Positions 1 through 9,578 of a stretch of 64,000 nt of DNA are shown one piece after another (the stretch's first letter is position 1; each line of letters starts with the position of its first letter). Both the position numbers and the translations under genes were made by a program. The notes beneath the pieces were generated by a model, which saw only the letters and a list, made by a program, of their open reading frames with translations, was not told the origin of the DNA and ran no database searches. This stretch comes from Paenibacillus sp. 481. Its GTDB lineage: Bacteria; Bacillota; Bacilli; Paenibacillales; Paenibacillaceae. The DNA is taken from assembly GCF_021223605.1 (NCBI RefSeq), contig NZ_CP075175.1, positions 2,980,001 to 3,044,000 of the forward strand, in the 5' to 3' direction.

Positions 1-1692
<1,692 letters not shown>

Positions 1693-1781
1693 TAAATAAG
1701 CAAGATGATTCGAAATAACGATTTACCTTTCACGATCAGTTTTCAGGGCGCAAGTCCTGAATTATGTAACAAGCCTAAGCT

Positions 1782-1898
1782 GTTTGGTGGCGATGGCGGA
1801 GGGGTTCCACGCGTTCCCATACCGAACACGACCGTTAAGCCCTCCAGCGCCGATGGTACTTGGACCGCAGGGTCCCGGGAGAGTAGGACGTTGCCAAG
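1782..1898 (+). rRNA. 5S rRNA
   Basis: About 117 nt starting GTTTGGTGGCGATGGCGGAG, with the universal CCGAACACGACCGTTAAG core and terminal complementarity (TTTGGTGGC with GTTGCCAAGC). It lies about 90 nt after 23S and 48 nt before the first tRNA, the normal end of an rrn operon. Ends are accurate to a few bases. Confidence 0.95.
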
Positions 1899-1945
1899 CG
1901 GCTGTTACACAGGCTCACCTAGAGTCATGTGAGAGTCTATAATGT

Positions 1946-2021
1946 TCCCTGATAGCTCAGTTGGTAGAGCACTCGACTGTTAATCGAGTTGTCACAGGTT
2001 CGAGTCCTGTTCGGGGAGCCA
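1946..2021 (+). tRNA. tRNA-Asn (GTT)
   Basis: 76-nt cloverleaf: acceptor TCCCTGA pairs with TCGGGGA, anticodon loop carries GTT, T arm GGTTCGAGTCC, CCA encoded. First tRNA after 5S rRNA. Confidence 0.96.
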
Positions 2022-2026
2022 CTCTT

Positions 2027-2102
2027 GCTCTCATAGCTCAGTCGGTAGAGTGCATCCATGGTAAGGATGAGGTCACCGGTTCAATCCCGGTTGAGAGCTC
2101 CA
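2027..2102 (+). tRNA. tRNA-Thr (GGT)
   Basis: Acceptor GCTCTCA pairs with TGAGAGC; anticodon stem CATCC/GGATG encloses a loop with GGT; CCA encoded. 5 nt after tRNA-Asn. Confidence 0.95.
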
Positions 2103-2147
2103 GGAAGACACTAAATGAATACTTCTCAGATATAGCATCATGACTAT

Positions 2148-2222
2148 GGCCCGTTGGTCAAGGGGTTAAGACACCTCCCTTTCACGGAGGTAACAGGGGT
2201 TCGAATCCCCTACGGGTCACCA
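2148..2222 (+). tRNA. tRNA-Glu (TTC)
   Basis: Acceptor GGCCCGT pairs with ACGGGTC (one G-T), anticodon stem CCTCC/GGAGG with TTC in the loop, CCA encoded. Confidence 0.95.
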
Positions 2223-2226
2223 ATTT

Positions 2227-2302
2227 GGACGCTTAGCTCAGCTGGGAGAGCATCTGCCTTACAAGCAGAGGGTCGGCGGTTCGATCCCGTCAGCGTCCAC
2301 CA
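2227..2302 (+). tRNA. tRNA-Val (TAC)
   Basis: Acceptor GGACGCT pairs with AGCGTCC; anticodon stem TCTGC/GCAGA with loop CTTACAA; CCA encoded. Confidence 0.95.
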
Positions 2303-2309
2303 TTATTTT

Positions 2310-2385
<76 letters not shown>

Positions 2386-2397
2386 TTCATACAACAT

Positions 2398-2472
2398 TGG
2401 GGATTAGCCAAGCGGTAAGGCAACGGACTTTGACTCCGTCATGCATAGGTTCAAATCCTATATCCCCAGCCA
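2398..2472 (+). tRNA. tRNA-Gln (TTG)
   Basis: Acceptor TGGGGAT pairs with ATCCCCA; anticodon stem ACGGA/TCCGT with loop CTTTGAC; CCA encoded. Confidence 0.95.
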
Positions 2473-2480
2473 AATTGTAT

Positions 2481-2556
2481 GAGCCATTAGCTCAGTTGGT
2501 AGAGCACCTGACTTTTAATCAGGGTGTCGTAGGTTCGAGTCCTACATGGCTCACCA
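2481..2556 (+). tRNA. tRNA-Lys (TTT)
   Basis: Acceptor GAGCCAT pairs with ATGGCTC; anticodon stem CCTGA/TCAGG with loop CTTTTAA; CCA encoded. Confidence 0.95.
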
Positions 2557-2571
2557 GTATATTTAAAGTGT

Positions 2572-2655
2572 GCGCGTGTGGCGGAATTGGCAGACGCACC
2601 AGACTTAGGATCTGGCGCCTTTGGCGTGGGGGTTCAAGTCCCTCCACGCGCACCA
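2572..2655 (+). tRNA. tRNA-Leu (TAG)
   Basis: 84-nt class II tRNA with a long variable arm. Acceptor GCGCGTG pairs with CACGCGC; anticodon stem CCAGA/TCTGG with loop CTTAGGA; CCA encoded. Last tRNA before the rrn-distal terminator. Confidence 0.95.
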
Positions 2656-2664
2656 CCATCATTG

Positions 2665-2694
2665 AACCCTTGTCACTCAAGGGTTTTTTGTTTT
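2665..2694 (+). terminator. Terminator of the rrn/tRNA operon
   Basis: Stem AACCCTTG/CAAGGGTT with a short loop followed by TTTTTTG, 10 nt after tRNA-Leu(TAG). Confidence 0.85.
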
Positions 2695-2724
2695 ATGAGA
2701 TTAACTATTTTGTTTATAATTATC

Positions 2725-2778
2725 ATGGTACTGATGGTACTGATGGTACTGATGGTACTGATGGTACTGATGCTGCTG
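2725..2778 (+). repeat. 9-bp tandem repeat (ATGGTACTG)
   Basis: Five exact head-to-tail copies of ATGGTACTG plus a sixth, ATGCTGCTG. They lie just after the terminator in non-coding DNA between the two tRNA clusters. Confidence 0.95.
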
Positions 2779-3080
2779 ATTACTCGCTCGAACGCTCTAG
2801 GCTAGAAGGGGCTAAAAGAATTTAAATAGGTCTTCAAGCGTTTTAGATTGGATTTATGTTTCTAACTTTCTTACTTAAGTTTGAAGACGGCCTCATTTTG
2901 CCTGATAAATAGCATGAAATGAATGGATTTTATGTGCCAATTCGTAATAAAATGTGTTGTGTGATTGATATGCTAGGGTGTTTTGACTAGTTTTAGTGTA
3001 CAAATTGGGTTGTAAAAAGACTCATTCTTGCTTAGAATAACGATGTTAGTTAATACCATTAATTATTTTCAATGAAATGC
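2779..3080. other. AT-rich intergenic stretch without a gene
   Basis: No convincing open frame or RNA gene is seen. A distant inverted repeat, GTCTTCAA near 2830 and TTGAAGAC near 2881, encloses about 43 nt; its role is unknown. Confidence 0.5.
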
Positions 3081-3109
3081 TTGCGCAATCAAGAATAATG
3101 TGATATATT
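3081..3109 (+). promoter_or_regulatory. Promoter of the second tRNA cluster
   Basis: A -35 box TTGCGC (3081-3086) and a -10 box TATATT (3104-3109) are separated by exactly 17 bp, about 50 nt before tRNA-Gly(GCC). Confidence 0.65.
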
Positions 3110-3160
3110 ATTACTTGTCGCCTCTGATTATTATCTAATGTGATTGCGACAATTATATGC

Positions 3161-3235
3161 GCGGAAATAGCTCAGTGGTAGAGCATCTCGTTGCCAACGA
3201 GAAGGTCGCGGGTTCGAGCCCCGTTTTCCGCTCCA
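3161..3235 (+). tRNA. tRNA-Gly (GCC), copy 1
   Basis: Acceptor GCGGAAA pairs with TTTCCGC; anticodon stem TCTCG/CGAGA with GCC; CCA encoded. Identical to the copy at 3698. Confidence 0.96.
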
Positions 3236-3240
3236 AATTT

Positions 3241-3317
3241 GCGCCCTTAGCTCAGCTGGATAGAGCGTTTGACTACGAATCAAAAGGCCGGGAGTTCGAA
3301 TCTCTCAGGGCGCGCCA
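3241..3317 (+). tRNA. tRNA-Arg (ACG), copy 1
   Basis: Acceptor GCGCCCT pairs with AGGGCGC; anticodon ACG; CCA encoded. The T arm differs at a few bases from the copy at 3778. Confidence 0.95.
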
Positions 3318-3347
3318 TTTTTACAACATCATGAATTACATCAATAT

Positions 3348-3429
3348 GCCGGCGTGGCGGAATGGCAGACGCGCGCGACTCAAAATCGTGAGGGAAACCG
3401 TGGAGGTTCGAGTCCTCTCGCCGGTACCA
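3348..3429 (+). tRNA. tRNA-Leu (CAA)
   Basis: Class II tRNA. Acceptor GCCGGCG pairs with CGCCGGT; anticodon loop CTCAAAA (CAA); CCA encoded. It is the only member of this block missing from the downstream copy. Confidence 0.93.
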
Positions 3430-3434
3430 GTTGT

Positions 3435-3511
3435 CGGGACGTAGCTCAGCTTGGTAGAGCACTTGGTTTGGGACCAAGGGGTCGCATGTTCAAATCGTGT
3501 CGTCCCGACCA
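3435..3511 (+). tRNA. tRNA-Pro (TGG), copy 1
   Basis: Acceptor CGGGACG pairs with CGTCCCG; anticodon loop TTTGGGA (TGG); CCA encoded. Same sequence recurs at 3880. Confidence 0.95.
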
Positions 3512-3529
3512 TCTAATTCATCACCTGAT

Positions 3530-3603
3530 GCGGGTGTAGTTCAATGGTAGAACTTCAGCCTTCCAAGCTGATAGCGTGGGTTCGATTCCCATCACCCGCT
3601 CCA
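3530..3603 (+). tRNA. tRNA-Gly (TCC), copy 1
   Basis: Acceptor GCGGGTG pairs with CACCCGC; anticodon TCC; CCA encoded. Same sequence recurs at 3975. Confidence 0.95.
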
Positions 3604-3645
3604 TTGATTACTTGAAGAAGTGAGAAACAAATTTGAGGACAAGTA

Positions 3646-3674
3646 TTGCAATTCACGAAATTTCGTGATACAAT
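3646..3674 (+). promoter_or_regulatory. Promoter of the duplicated tRNA block, spacer is a palindrome
   Basis: The -35 TTGCAA (3646-3651) and -10 TACAAT (3669-3674) are 17 bp apart. The spacer contains a perfect 16-bp palindrome, TCACGAAATTTCGTGA, at 3653-3668. It lies 24 nt upstream of tRNA-Gly copy 2. A protein bound there would overlap RNA polymerase, but no regulator is identified. Confidence 0.7.
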
Positions 3675-3697
3675 ATAAAAGTCGTTCAAGGGAATAT

Positions 3698-3772
3698 GCG
3701 GAAATAGCTCAGTGGTAGAGCATCTCGTTGCCAACGAGAAGGTCGCGGGTTCGAGCCCCGTTTTCCGCTCCA
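3698..3772 (+). tRNA. tRNA-Gly (GCC), copy 2
   Basis: Identical to 3161-3235, including the following short spacer; start of the second, Leu-less block. Confidence 0.96.
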
Positions 3773-3777
3773 AATTT

Positions 3778-3854
3778 GCGCCCTTAGCTCAGCTGGATAG
3801 AGCGTTTGACTACGAATCAAAAGGTCAGGAGTTCGAATCTCTTAGGGCGCGCCA
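3778..3854 (+). tRNA. tRNA-Arg (ACG), copy 2
   Basis: Acceptor GCGCCCT/AGGGCGC, anticodon ACG, CCA encoded. The outer T-stem pair differs from copy 1 in a way that keeps pairing (A-T instead of G-C). Confidence 0.95.
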
Positions 3855-3879
3855 TTTAATTTTATAAGCAATTGATTAT

Positions 3880-3956
3880 CGGGACGTAGCTCAGCTTGGT
3901 AGAGCACTTGGTTTGGGACCAAGGGGTCGCATGTTCAAATCGTGTCGTCCCGACCA
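3880..3956 (+). tRNA. tRNA-Pro (TGG), copy 2
   Basis: Same cloverleaf as 3435-3511, anticodon TGG, CCA encoded. Confidence 0.95.
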
Positions 3957-3974
3957 TCTAATTCATCACCTGAT

Positions 3975-4048
3975 GCGGGTGTAGTTCAATGGTAGAACTT
4001 CAGCCTTCCAAGCTGATAGCGTGGGTTCGATTCCCATCACCCGCTCCA
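3975..4048 (+). tRNA. tRNA-Gly (TCC), copy 2
   Basis: Same cloverleaf as 3530-3603, anticodon TCC, CCA encoded; last tRNA of the region. Confidence 0.95.
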
Positions 4049-4063
4049 TAACCACAATAACGC

Positions 4064-4145
4064 GAGCCTAATGGCTCTTTTTTTGTATATATATCTTTTT
4101 ATATAGAAGCATTTCCTTATCAAATAAGGGGTGCTTCTTTTTTGT
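4064..4145 (+). terminator. Two successive terminators after the tRNA genes
   Basis: The first hairpin is GAGCC/GGCTC (4064-4077) with seven or more T. The second is longer, GAAGCA...TCCTTAT with ATAAGG..TGCTTC (4106-4137), followed by TTTTTT. Confidence 0.8.
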
Positions 4146-4336
4146 TGTGATGACGCATCATTTATCGAAATCGTCTGCGCGGCTTTTTTCATGAAATATT
4201 CGTTTGTGCGTATACTGAAAATGGCACAGGAATACGTCAGTGTAATGAAATAAAAGTAAAGATTTTCGTCTGATTATGTAGTATCATGGTAGGAAAGCAT
4301 AAATAGAGCTGTATGGATAAGGATAGGGGGAGACGG

Positions 4337-7129
4337 ATGAGTGATCTTACTTTAACCGCGAACAAGGCTAATTCTAACAATTTACTTCGTCGTGACGTTC
4401 GCTTTCTAGGTAACATTCTTGGAGAAGTGCTGGTTCACCAAGGCGGAAATGAGTTGTTGGACATTGTAGAGAAAATTCGGGAGTCGAGCAAATCGCTACG
4501 TGCCGTATTTTTACCTGACTTGTATGAGGAATTTAAGCAGTTAATTAATACGTTAAACCCCGATATTCGACATCAAGTTATTCGTGCATTCGCAGTTTAT
4601 TTTCAACTCGTTAATATTGCCGAGCAGAACCACCGTATACGCCGCAAAAGAGATTATGAACGTTCCGCTGGAGAAACGGTACAGCCAGGCTCAATCGAGA
4701 GTGTCATTTTGGATGTTAGGGAGCGCAACATTTCCGAACAAGAACTGCAAAGTGTCCTTGAAGGGATTTCGTTAGAGCTTGTTATGACTGCACATCCAAC
4801 AGAAGCAATGCGTCGTGCGATCCTCGATATTCATAAGCGAATTTCGTACGATATTATGCAATTGGACAATCCCACACTTACACACCGCGAAAGAGAACAA
4901 TTGCGCGCTAAGCTGTTGAATGAAGTTATTACGCTATGGCAAACTGACGAGCTGCGTGATCGCAAGCCGACGGTATTGGATGAAGTTCGCAATGGCTTGT
5001 ACTATTTCAACGAAACGTTATTTGATGTCTTGCCTGACGTCTATACGGAGTTAGAGCGTTGCCTTGATAAATATTATCCAACACAAGCTTGGCACGTGCC
5101 AACGTACCTTCGATTCGGTTCTTGGATCGGTGGTGACCGTGATGGGAATCCTTCAGTTACGTCTAACGTAACGTGGGAGACGTTAATGATGCACCGCGTT
5201 CTCGCTGTTCGTAAATATGAAGAGCGTTTGAAAGATCTAATGCGCACACTTAGCTTCAGCACAAGCATTGTCCAAGTATCGGATGAGCTGTTAACATCTA
5301 TTGCTTCGGATCGTGCCAATGTCACGTTGAATTACGCTGTATTCTGGCACAACGATAAAGAGCCATATCGCATTAAGTTGTCTTATATGCAAGAAAAGCT
5401 CAACAATGTGCTGGACCCTTCTAAGGAGGGTACAGAACAGCGTTATAACGCGCCTGAAGAGTTCATAGAAGATTTGAAAATCATTGACCGCAGTTTAAGG
5501 CATCATTTTGCCGATTATGTTGCGGATACGAATATTAAGAAGATGATTCGCCAAGTGGAGCTATTTGGTTTCCATATGGCGTCGCTAGACATTCGACAGC
5601 ATAGTAAAGAACACGAAAATGCAATGGCTGAAGTGCTGTCGCAAATGCACATCGTGGACAATTATAGTGAGTTGTCTGAGGATGAGAAGGTCGATCTGTT
5701 GCATAAGCTACTGAAAGACCCTAGGCCTCTAACTTCGCCGTATATTCATTATAGTGAATCTACAAACGAATGTTTGGACGTATATCGTACCATATATAAA
5801 GCACAGCAAGAGTTTGGTGTTACTTGCATCACGAGCTATCTGATTAGTATGGCGCAAGGTGCCAGCGATGTGCTGGAGGTCATGCTGTTAGCGAAGGAAG
5901 TCGGATTGTTCCGTCAAAAGGAAGATGGCAGTGTCCACTGTACATTGCAAGCCGTGCCGCTCTTTGAGACGATCGACGATTTGCATGCTGCACCAAGTAT
6001 TATGAAGCAGCTGTTTGATTTGCCATTGTATCGGAAGACGATCGATTCGATGAGCAACTTGCAGGAAATTATGCTTGGCTACTCCGATAGTAATAAAGAC
6101 GGAGGCGTGCTTACAGCAAACTGGGAGCTGCGCGTTGCTTTGAAAGAGCTAACGGCTGTGGCGAACGAATATGATGTGAAGATGAAGTTCTTCCACGGTC
6201 GTGGAGGGGCGCTTGGGCGCGGAGGAATGCCACTTAACCGGAGTATTTTGGCGCAACCGCCGCATACGATTGGCGGAGGCATCAAAATTACGGAGCAAGG
6301 CGAAGTGCTTAGCTCTCGTTATTCGATGCAAGGTATTGCATACCGAAGCTTGGAGCAGGCGACATCTGCATTGATACAAGCTGCGTTCCTTGCTCGCGAG
6401 CCACACACGGATTTAAATGAGGCGAAGTGGGAGGAGTTGCTTGTCAACATCTCACAAAAGTCGCAGTCTAAGTATCAGGATCTTATTTTCCGCGATGAGG
6501 ACTTCCTGACGTTCTTTAAGGAATCGACGCCGCTGCCAGAAATCGGCGAGCTGAATATCGGTTCACGTCCGTCCAAACGCAAAAATAGCGATCGCTTTGA
6601 AGACTTGCGCGCAATTCCTTGGGTATTTGCATGGACGCAAAGCAGATACTTGCTTCCAGCGTGGTATGCAGGTGGCACAGGCTTGTATAGCTTCTATCAA
6701 GGCAAGGAAGAAAATATGCAAACGTTACGTCATATGTACGAGCATTTCCCATTTTTCCGCTCGATGATTGATAATTTACAGATGGCGTTGGCGAAGGCAG
6801 ATTTGCTAATTGCAAAAGAATATGCAGGTATGATTAAAGATGACGCGATTAGTGAGCGTATTTTTAATCTGATTGATACGGAATATAAATTAACATCAGA
6901 GATGATTTTACGTATAACAGGCCAAGATGAGATTTTGGACAATGTGCCTGTTATTCAGGAATCCATCAAGCTGCGCAATCCTTATGTAGACCCGTTAAGT
7001 TACATGCAGGTGCAGTTGTTGACCGAGTTGCGCGCACTGCGTGAAGCAGGGGAAGATGATCCTGTTCTGCTCCGCGAAGTGTTGCTCACGATTAACGGTA
7101 TTGCATCTGGACTGCGAAATACGGGTTAA
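4337..7129 (+). CDS. ppc: Phosphoenolpyruvate carboxylase
   Basis: Carboxylates phosphoenolpyruvate with bicarbonate to oxaloacetate, a cytosolic anaplerotic step feeding the TCA cycle and aspartate-family amino acids. The 930-residue length fits bacterial PEPC. The three family signatures are present: TAHPTE with the catalytic His at about residue 153, GYSDSNKDGG near 582, and the glycine-rich loop FHGRGGALGRGG near 619; the C-terminus ends in the conserved NTG. The ATG at 4337 is preferred over the in-frame ATG at 4313 because AGGGGGA lies 5-8 nt before it. The gene is monocistronic, followed by a strong terminator. Confidence 0.96.
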   Translation: MSDLTLTANKANSNNLLRRDVRFLGNILGEVLVHQGGNELLDIVEKIRESSKSLRAVFLPDLYEEFKQLINTLNPDIRHQVIRAFAVYFQLVNIAEQNHRIRRKRDYERSAGETVQPGSIESVILDVRERNISEQELQSVLEGISLELVMTAHPTEAMRRAILDIHKRISYDIMQLDNPTLTHREREQLRAKLLNEVITLWQTDELRDRKPTVLDEVRNGLYYFNETLFDVLPDVYTELERCLDKYYPTQAWHVPTYLRFGSWIGGDRDGNPSVTSNVTWETLMMHRVLAVRKYEERLKDLMRTLSFSTSIVQVSDELLTSIASDRANVTLNYAVFWHNDKEPYRIKLSYMQEKLNNVLDPSKEGTEQRYNAPEEFIEDLKIIDRSLRHHFADYVADTNIKKMIRQVELFGFHMASLDIRQHSKEHENAMAEVLSQMHIVDNYSELSEDEKVDLLHKLLKDPRPLTSPYIHYSESTNECLDVYRTIYKAQQEFGVTCITSYLISMAQGASDVLEVMLLAKEVGLFRQKEDGSVHCTLQAVPLFETIDDLHAAPSIMKQLFDLPLYRKTIDSMSNLQEIMLGYSDSNKDGGVLTANWELRVALKELTAVANEYDVKMKFFHGRGGALGRGGMPLNRSILAQPPHTIGGGIKITEQGEVLSSRYSMQGIAYRSLEQATSALIQAAFLAREPHTDLNEAKWEELLVNISQKSQSKYQDLIFRDEDFLTFFKESTPLPEIGELNIGSRPSKRKNSDRFEDLRAIPWVFAWTQSRYLLPAWYAGGTGLYSFYQGKEENMQTLRHMYEHFPFFRSMIDNLQMALAKADLLIAKEYAGMIKDDAISERIFNLIDTEYKLTSEMILRITGQDEILDNVPVIQESIKLRNPYVDPLSYMQVQLLTELRALREAGEDDPVLLREVLLTINGIASGLRNTG

Positions 7130-7142
7130 TAAAGGGCTAAGC

Positions 7143-7181
7143 GGTCGAACCTTGATTGTTTCAAGGTTCGACCTTTCCTTT
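7143..7181 (+). terminator. Terminator of ppc
   Basis: A perfect 12-bp stem (7143-7154 with 7162-7173) followed by TTTCCTTT, 14 nt after the ppc stop. Confidence 0.85.
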
Positions 7182-7262
7182 GTTTATCACACTTATCGTC
7201 ATTGCGTGACCATTTGTGAACATGACAACGGCACAACGAGCAGTGGGGATGGAGGGAAACCG

Positions 7263-7829
7263 TTGGATACGTTAGAGAAACGACTCGCAAGACTGGCTCG
7301 AAACGGAGATACGCGAGCGTTTGCTGAAATTGTCGAATTGTATAAGGACAAAATTTTTCATCTCGGGTATCGTATGCTGAGCAATCGCCATGAAGCGGAA
7401 GATGTGGTTCAGGATACGTTTTTGCGTGTGTATCGCAATTTAGACCGTTACGATGACAATCAAAAGTTCTCAACTTGGATTTATCGCATTGGTACCAACT
7501 TATGCATTGACCGACTGCGTAAGCGCAAGCCAAGTTATTCGCTCGATGCAGAAATGATGGATCAAGAAGGTATTGATGGCTATGCGATGATTCCAAGTGA
7601 TGATCGTACACCTGAGACGTACTTGCTCGTCAGTGAGACGCAGCAAATGGTACATCAAGCTATCGAAAGTTTGCCGCCTAAGTATAAGTCGGTAATGATA
7701 CTACGCTATTTGCAGGATATGTCGCTACAAGAAATTAGCGATGTATTAGATATGCCGGTTACGACGATAAAGACTCGGGTACACCGTGGTCGTGAATTTT
7801 TGCGCAAAAAGCTTGAACGTAAGTTATGA
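7263..7829 (+). CDS. sigW: ECF sigma factor, SigW-like
   Basis: 188-residue extracytoplasmic-function sigma factor. In Bacillus, SigW directs the response to cell-envelope stress and antimicrobial peptides. Region 2 is seen as HEAEDVVQDTFLRVYRNLD followed by KFSTWIYRIGTNLCIDRLRKR; region 4 as LPPKYKSVMILRYLQDMSLQ and the helix-turn-helix ending TTIKTRVHRGREFLRKKL. The start is the TTG at 7263, 7 nt after GGAGGG; no ATG fits, and the longer upstream frame overlaps ppc. It is followed by its likely anti-sigma factor, as in B. subtilis sigW-rsiW. No clear SigW-type promoter was found upstream. Confidence 0.9.
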   Translation: MDTLEKRLARLARNGDTRAFAEIVELYKDKIFHLGYRMLSNRHEAEDVVQDTFLRVYRNLDRYDDNQKFSTWIYRIGTNLCIDRLRKRKPSYSLDAEMMDQEGIDGYAMIPSDDRTPETYLLVSETQQMVHQAIESLPPKYKSVMILRYLQDMSLQEISDVLDMPVTTIKTRVHRGREFLRKKLERKL

Positions 7830-7870
7830 ATTTATTAACAAGTGAAAAGAATGAAACTTTTTTAAAGTAC

Positions 7871-7911
7871 GGGACGTATCGTATTACAAATCAAAGTAAT
7901 ACGTGCGTCCT
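7871..7911 (+). promoter_or_regulatory. Hairpin between sigma and anti-sigma genes
   Basis: GGACG..CGTATTAC pairs with GTAATACG..CGTCC across a 9-nt loop, giving a strong imperfect stem. No T-run follows, so it is more likely an RNA-processing, stability or partial-attenuation element than a terminator. Confidence 0.5.
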
Positions 7912-7986
7912 GTTCAAGTTATGGTATGAATGGCGCATGCAGCTGTATGTTGGATTTTTGGATAATGGATGAAAGGATTGGCTCAA

Positions 7987-8610
7987 ATGGATTGCAAACA
8001 AGCCGTCTCATTAATGCACGATTTACTGGATGACGATTTGGACCGAGAGTGCGCTAGCAAGCTTAAAGCGCATATGCTTGAATGTCCGGCTTGCCGAGAG
8101 CAGTTCCGTGAGTTAGAGCAGACGGAACGCTTGCTGTACGGATTCAATCACCGTTTGCAGACTACATCTGATGATCTCACTGCTCGGGTTATGAGTGTCA
8201 TTCCGAAACCTAAGAAGCAAAGCGCGTTCATGATTTGGGTGCAGCGTCACCCGGCTGTAACGGTAGCAGCTGTCTTCGTCTTAGTGATGATGACAAGTGC
8301 TTTGAGCATGTGGAATGCGGATAAACAGCTCATGGTCAAGGGACAAGATTTGAACGGCGTTGTTATTGAAGGCAACAAGGTTATTGTCCCATCAGGAAAA
8401 GTGGTTGCAGGAAGTCTAACTGTGCATAACGGTATGGCTGAAGTGCATGGTAAAGTGAACGGAGATGTTACCGTTGTTGACGGTAAGGTGTACCAGGCTT
8501 CAACAGCTCATATATCAGGTTCGGTCAAGCAAATAGATGAGGCGTTAAGCTGGCTGTGGTACCGCGTATCGAATTTATTTTCAAGTACGAACGTTGCTCC
8601 TAACAAATAA
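7987..8610 (+). CDS. rsiW: Anti-sigma-W factor, RsiW-like, membrane-anchored
   Basis: About 207 residues. The N-terminal cytoplasmic part has the zinc-binding anti-sigma signature with H-x3-C-x2-C in HMLECPACREQF (about residues 31-42). A single membrane segment lies near residues 89-107 (AVTVAAVFVLVMMTSALSM). The extracytoplasmic C-terminus is rich in V/G and reads like a short bactofilin-type beta repeat (VIVPSGKVVAGSLTVHNG, then VHGKVNGDVTVVDG). It should hold SigW inactive until intramembrane proteolysis. The ATG at 7987 has GAAAGGA about 9 nt upstream; an ATG at 7969 lacks such a site. Confidence 0.85.
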   Translation: MDCKQAVSLMHDLLDDDLDRECASKLKAHMLECPACREQFRELEQTERLLYGFNHRLQTTSDDLTARVMSVIPKPKKQSAFMIWVQRHPAVTVAAVFVLVMMTSALSMWNADKQLMVKGQDLNGVVIEGNKVIVPSGKVVAGSLTVHNGMAEVHGKVNGDVTVVDGKVYQASTAHISGSVKQIDEALSWLWYRVSNLFSSTNVAPNK

Positions 8611-8620
8611 GTTGGTGGAT

Positions 8621-8658
8621 GAGTCCCTTTGTATATATGCAAAGGGCTCTTTTTTTAC
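8621..8658 (+). terminator. Terminator of sigW-rsiW
   Basis: Stem GAG-CCCTTTG/CAAAGGG-CTC (one mismatch) with a run of seven or more T, 11 nt after the rsiW stop. Confidence 0.85.
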
Positions 8659-8756
8659 CGATTTATGATGCAAATTTTGCGTCAACGGAGTAAAACGTAT
8701 ATAGTTAATACTTAGAGATAAGGATGATTTTATCAGGGGAACTTTGGGGGTACCTC

Positions 8757-9578
8757 ATGGACTTTTTTAGTGAGTTAACATGGACAGAAACGATAAAAAA
8801 TATTATCGATATTTTAATCGTAAGCTATGTCATATATAAATTACTCGTACTGATTCGTGGAACGAAGGCAGTGCAGTTGTTGAAAGGGATTTTCGTCCTT
8901 GTGCTTACATGGGCGATCAGTACCTGGCTTGACTTATACACGCTAAAGTGGCTCATGAATCAGATGTTTACGATCGGGGTTATTGCGGTCGTTATCATTT
9001 TTCAGCCAGAATTGCGTCGTGCGCTAGAGCAGCTTGGTAGAGGGAAGCTATTTGCGGGTCGTTCTCTTGCAGAAGAGGACGAAACCGGCCGTGTGATTGG
9101 TGAAATTATTAAAGCCATTAATTATATGTCGCGTCGCAAAATCGGGGCGTTGCTCGTGTTTGAGCGCAGTACGGGGCTGATGGAGTATACGGAATCAGGT
9201 ATCGCAATGGATTCGCGAGTTAGCTCGGAGTTACTTATTAATATCTTTGTGCCAAATACGCCTCTTCATGATGGGGCTGTTATTATACGAGAAGGAAATA
9301 TCGCGGCGGCGGCTTGTTATTTGCCGCTATCGGAGAACCCCTTTATTAGTAAGGAACTAGGTACTCGACATCGCGCTGCCATCGGTATAAGCGAGGTGTG
9401 TGATGCTATTTCGATAGTGGTCTCAGAGGAGACCGGACAGGTGTCGTTGGCGATCAATGGACAAGTCGTGCGTGATATTAAAGAAGAGTCGCTCATCTCC
9501 AAGCTATTTGAGGAATTAAAGCCGAAGACAAGAGAGCGGCGATTGTTCTGGAAGCGGAAAGGTGAGCAAAATGGATAA
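8757..9578 (+). CDS. cdaA: Diadenylate cyclase CdaA
   Basis: Membrane-bound enzyme that condenses two ATP to c-di-AMP, the potassium and osmolyte second messenger. The protein is 273 residues, the usual CdaA length. Three N-terminal membrane segments (about 13-32, 40-58, 68-84) precede the DAC domain, with active-site motifs DGA at 172-174 and RHR at 204-206. The ATG at 8757 follows GGGGGT with good spacing; the upstream in-frame ATG at 8724 does not. The order cdaA-cdaR-glmM-glmS matches B. subtilis and ties c-di-AMP synthesis to wall-precursor synthesis. Confidence 0.96.
   Translation: MDFFSELTWTETIKNIIDILIVSYVIYKLLVLIRGTKAVQLLKGIFVLVLTWAISTWLDLYTLKWLMNQMFTIGVIAVVIIFQPELRRALEQLGRGKLFAGRSLAEEDETGRVIGEIIKAINYMSRRKIGALLVFERSTGLMEYTESGIAMDSRVSSELLINIFVPNTPLHDGAVIIREGNIAAAACYLPLSENPFISKELGTRHRAAIGISEVCDAISIVVSEETGQVSLAINGQVVRDIKEESLISKLFEELKPKTRERRLFWKRKGEQNG

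Noticed and set aside
7041-7262. N-terminal extension of the SigW-like protein
   Set aside because: It overlaps the end of ppc and its terminator; the TTG at 7263 has a good SD and gives the normal family start.
8640-8705. SigW-type promoter before cdaA
   Set aside because: CGTATA is present at 8696 but no TGAAAC-like -35 is at 16-17 bp.
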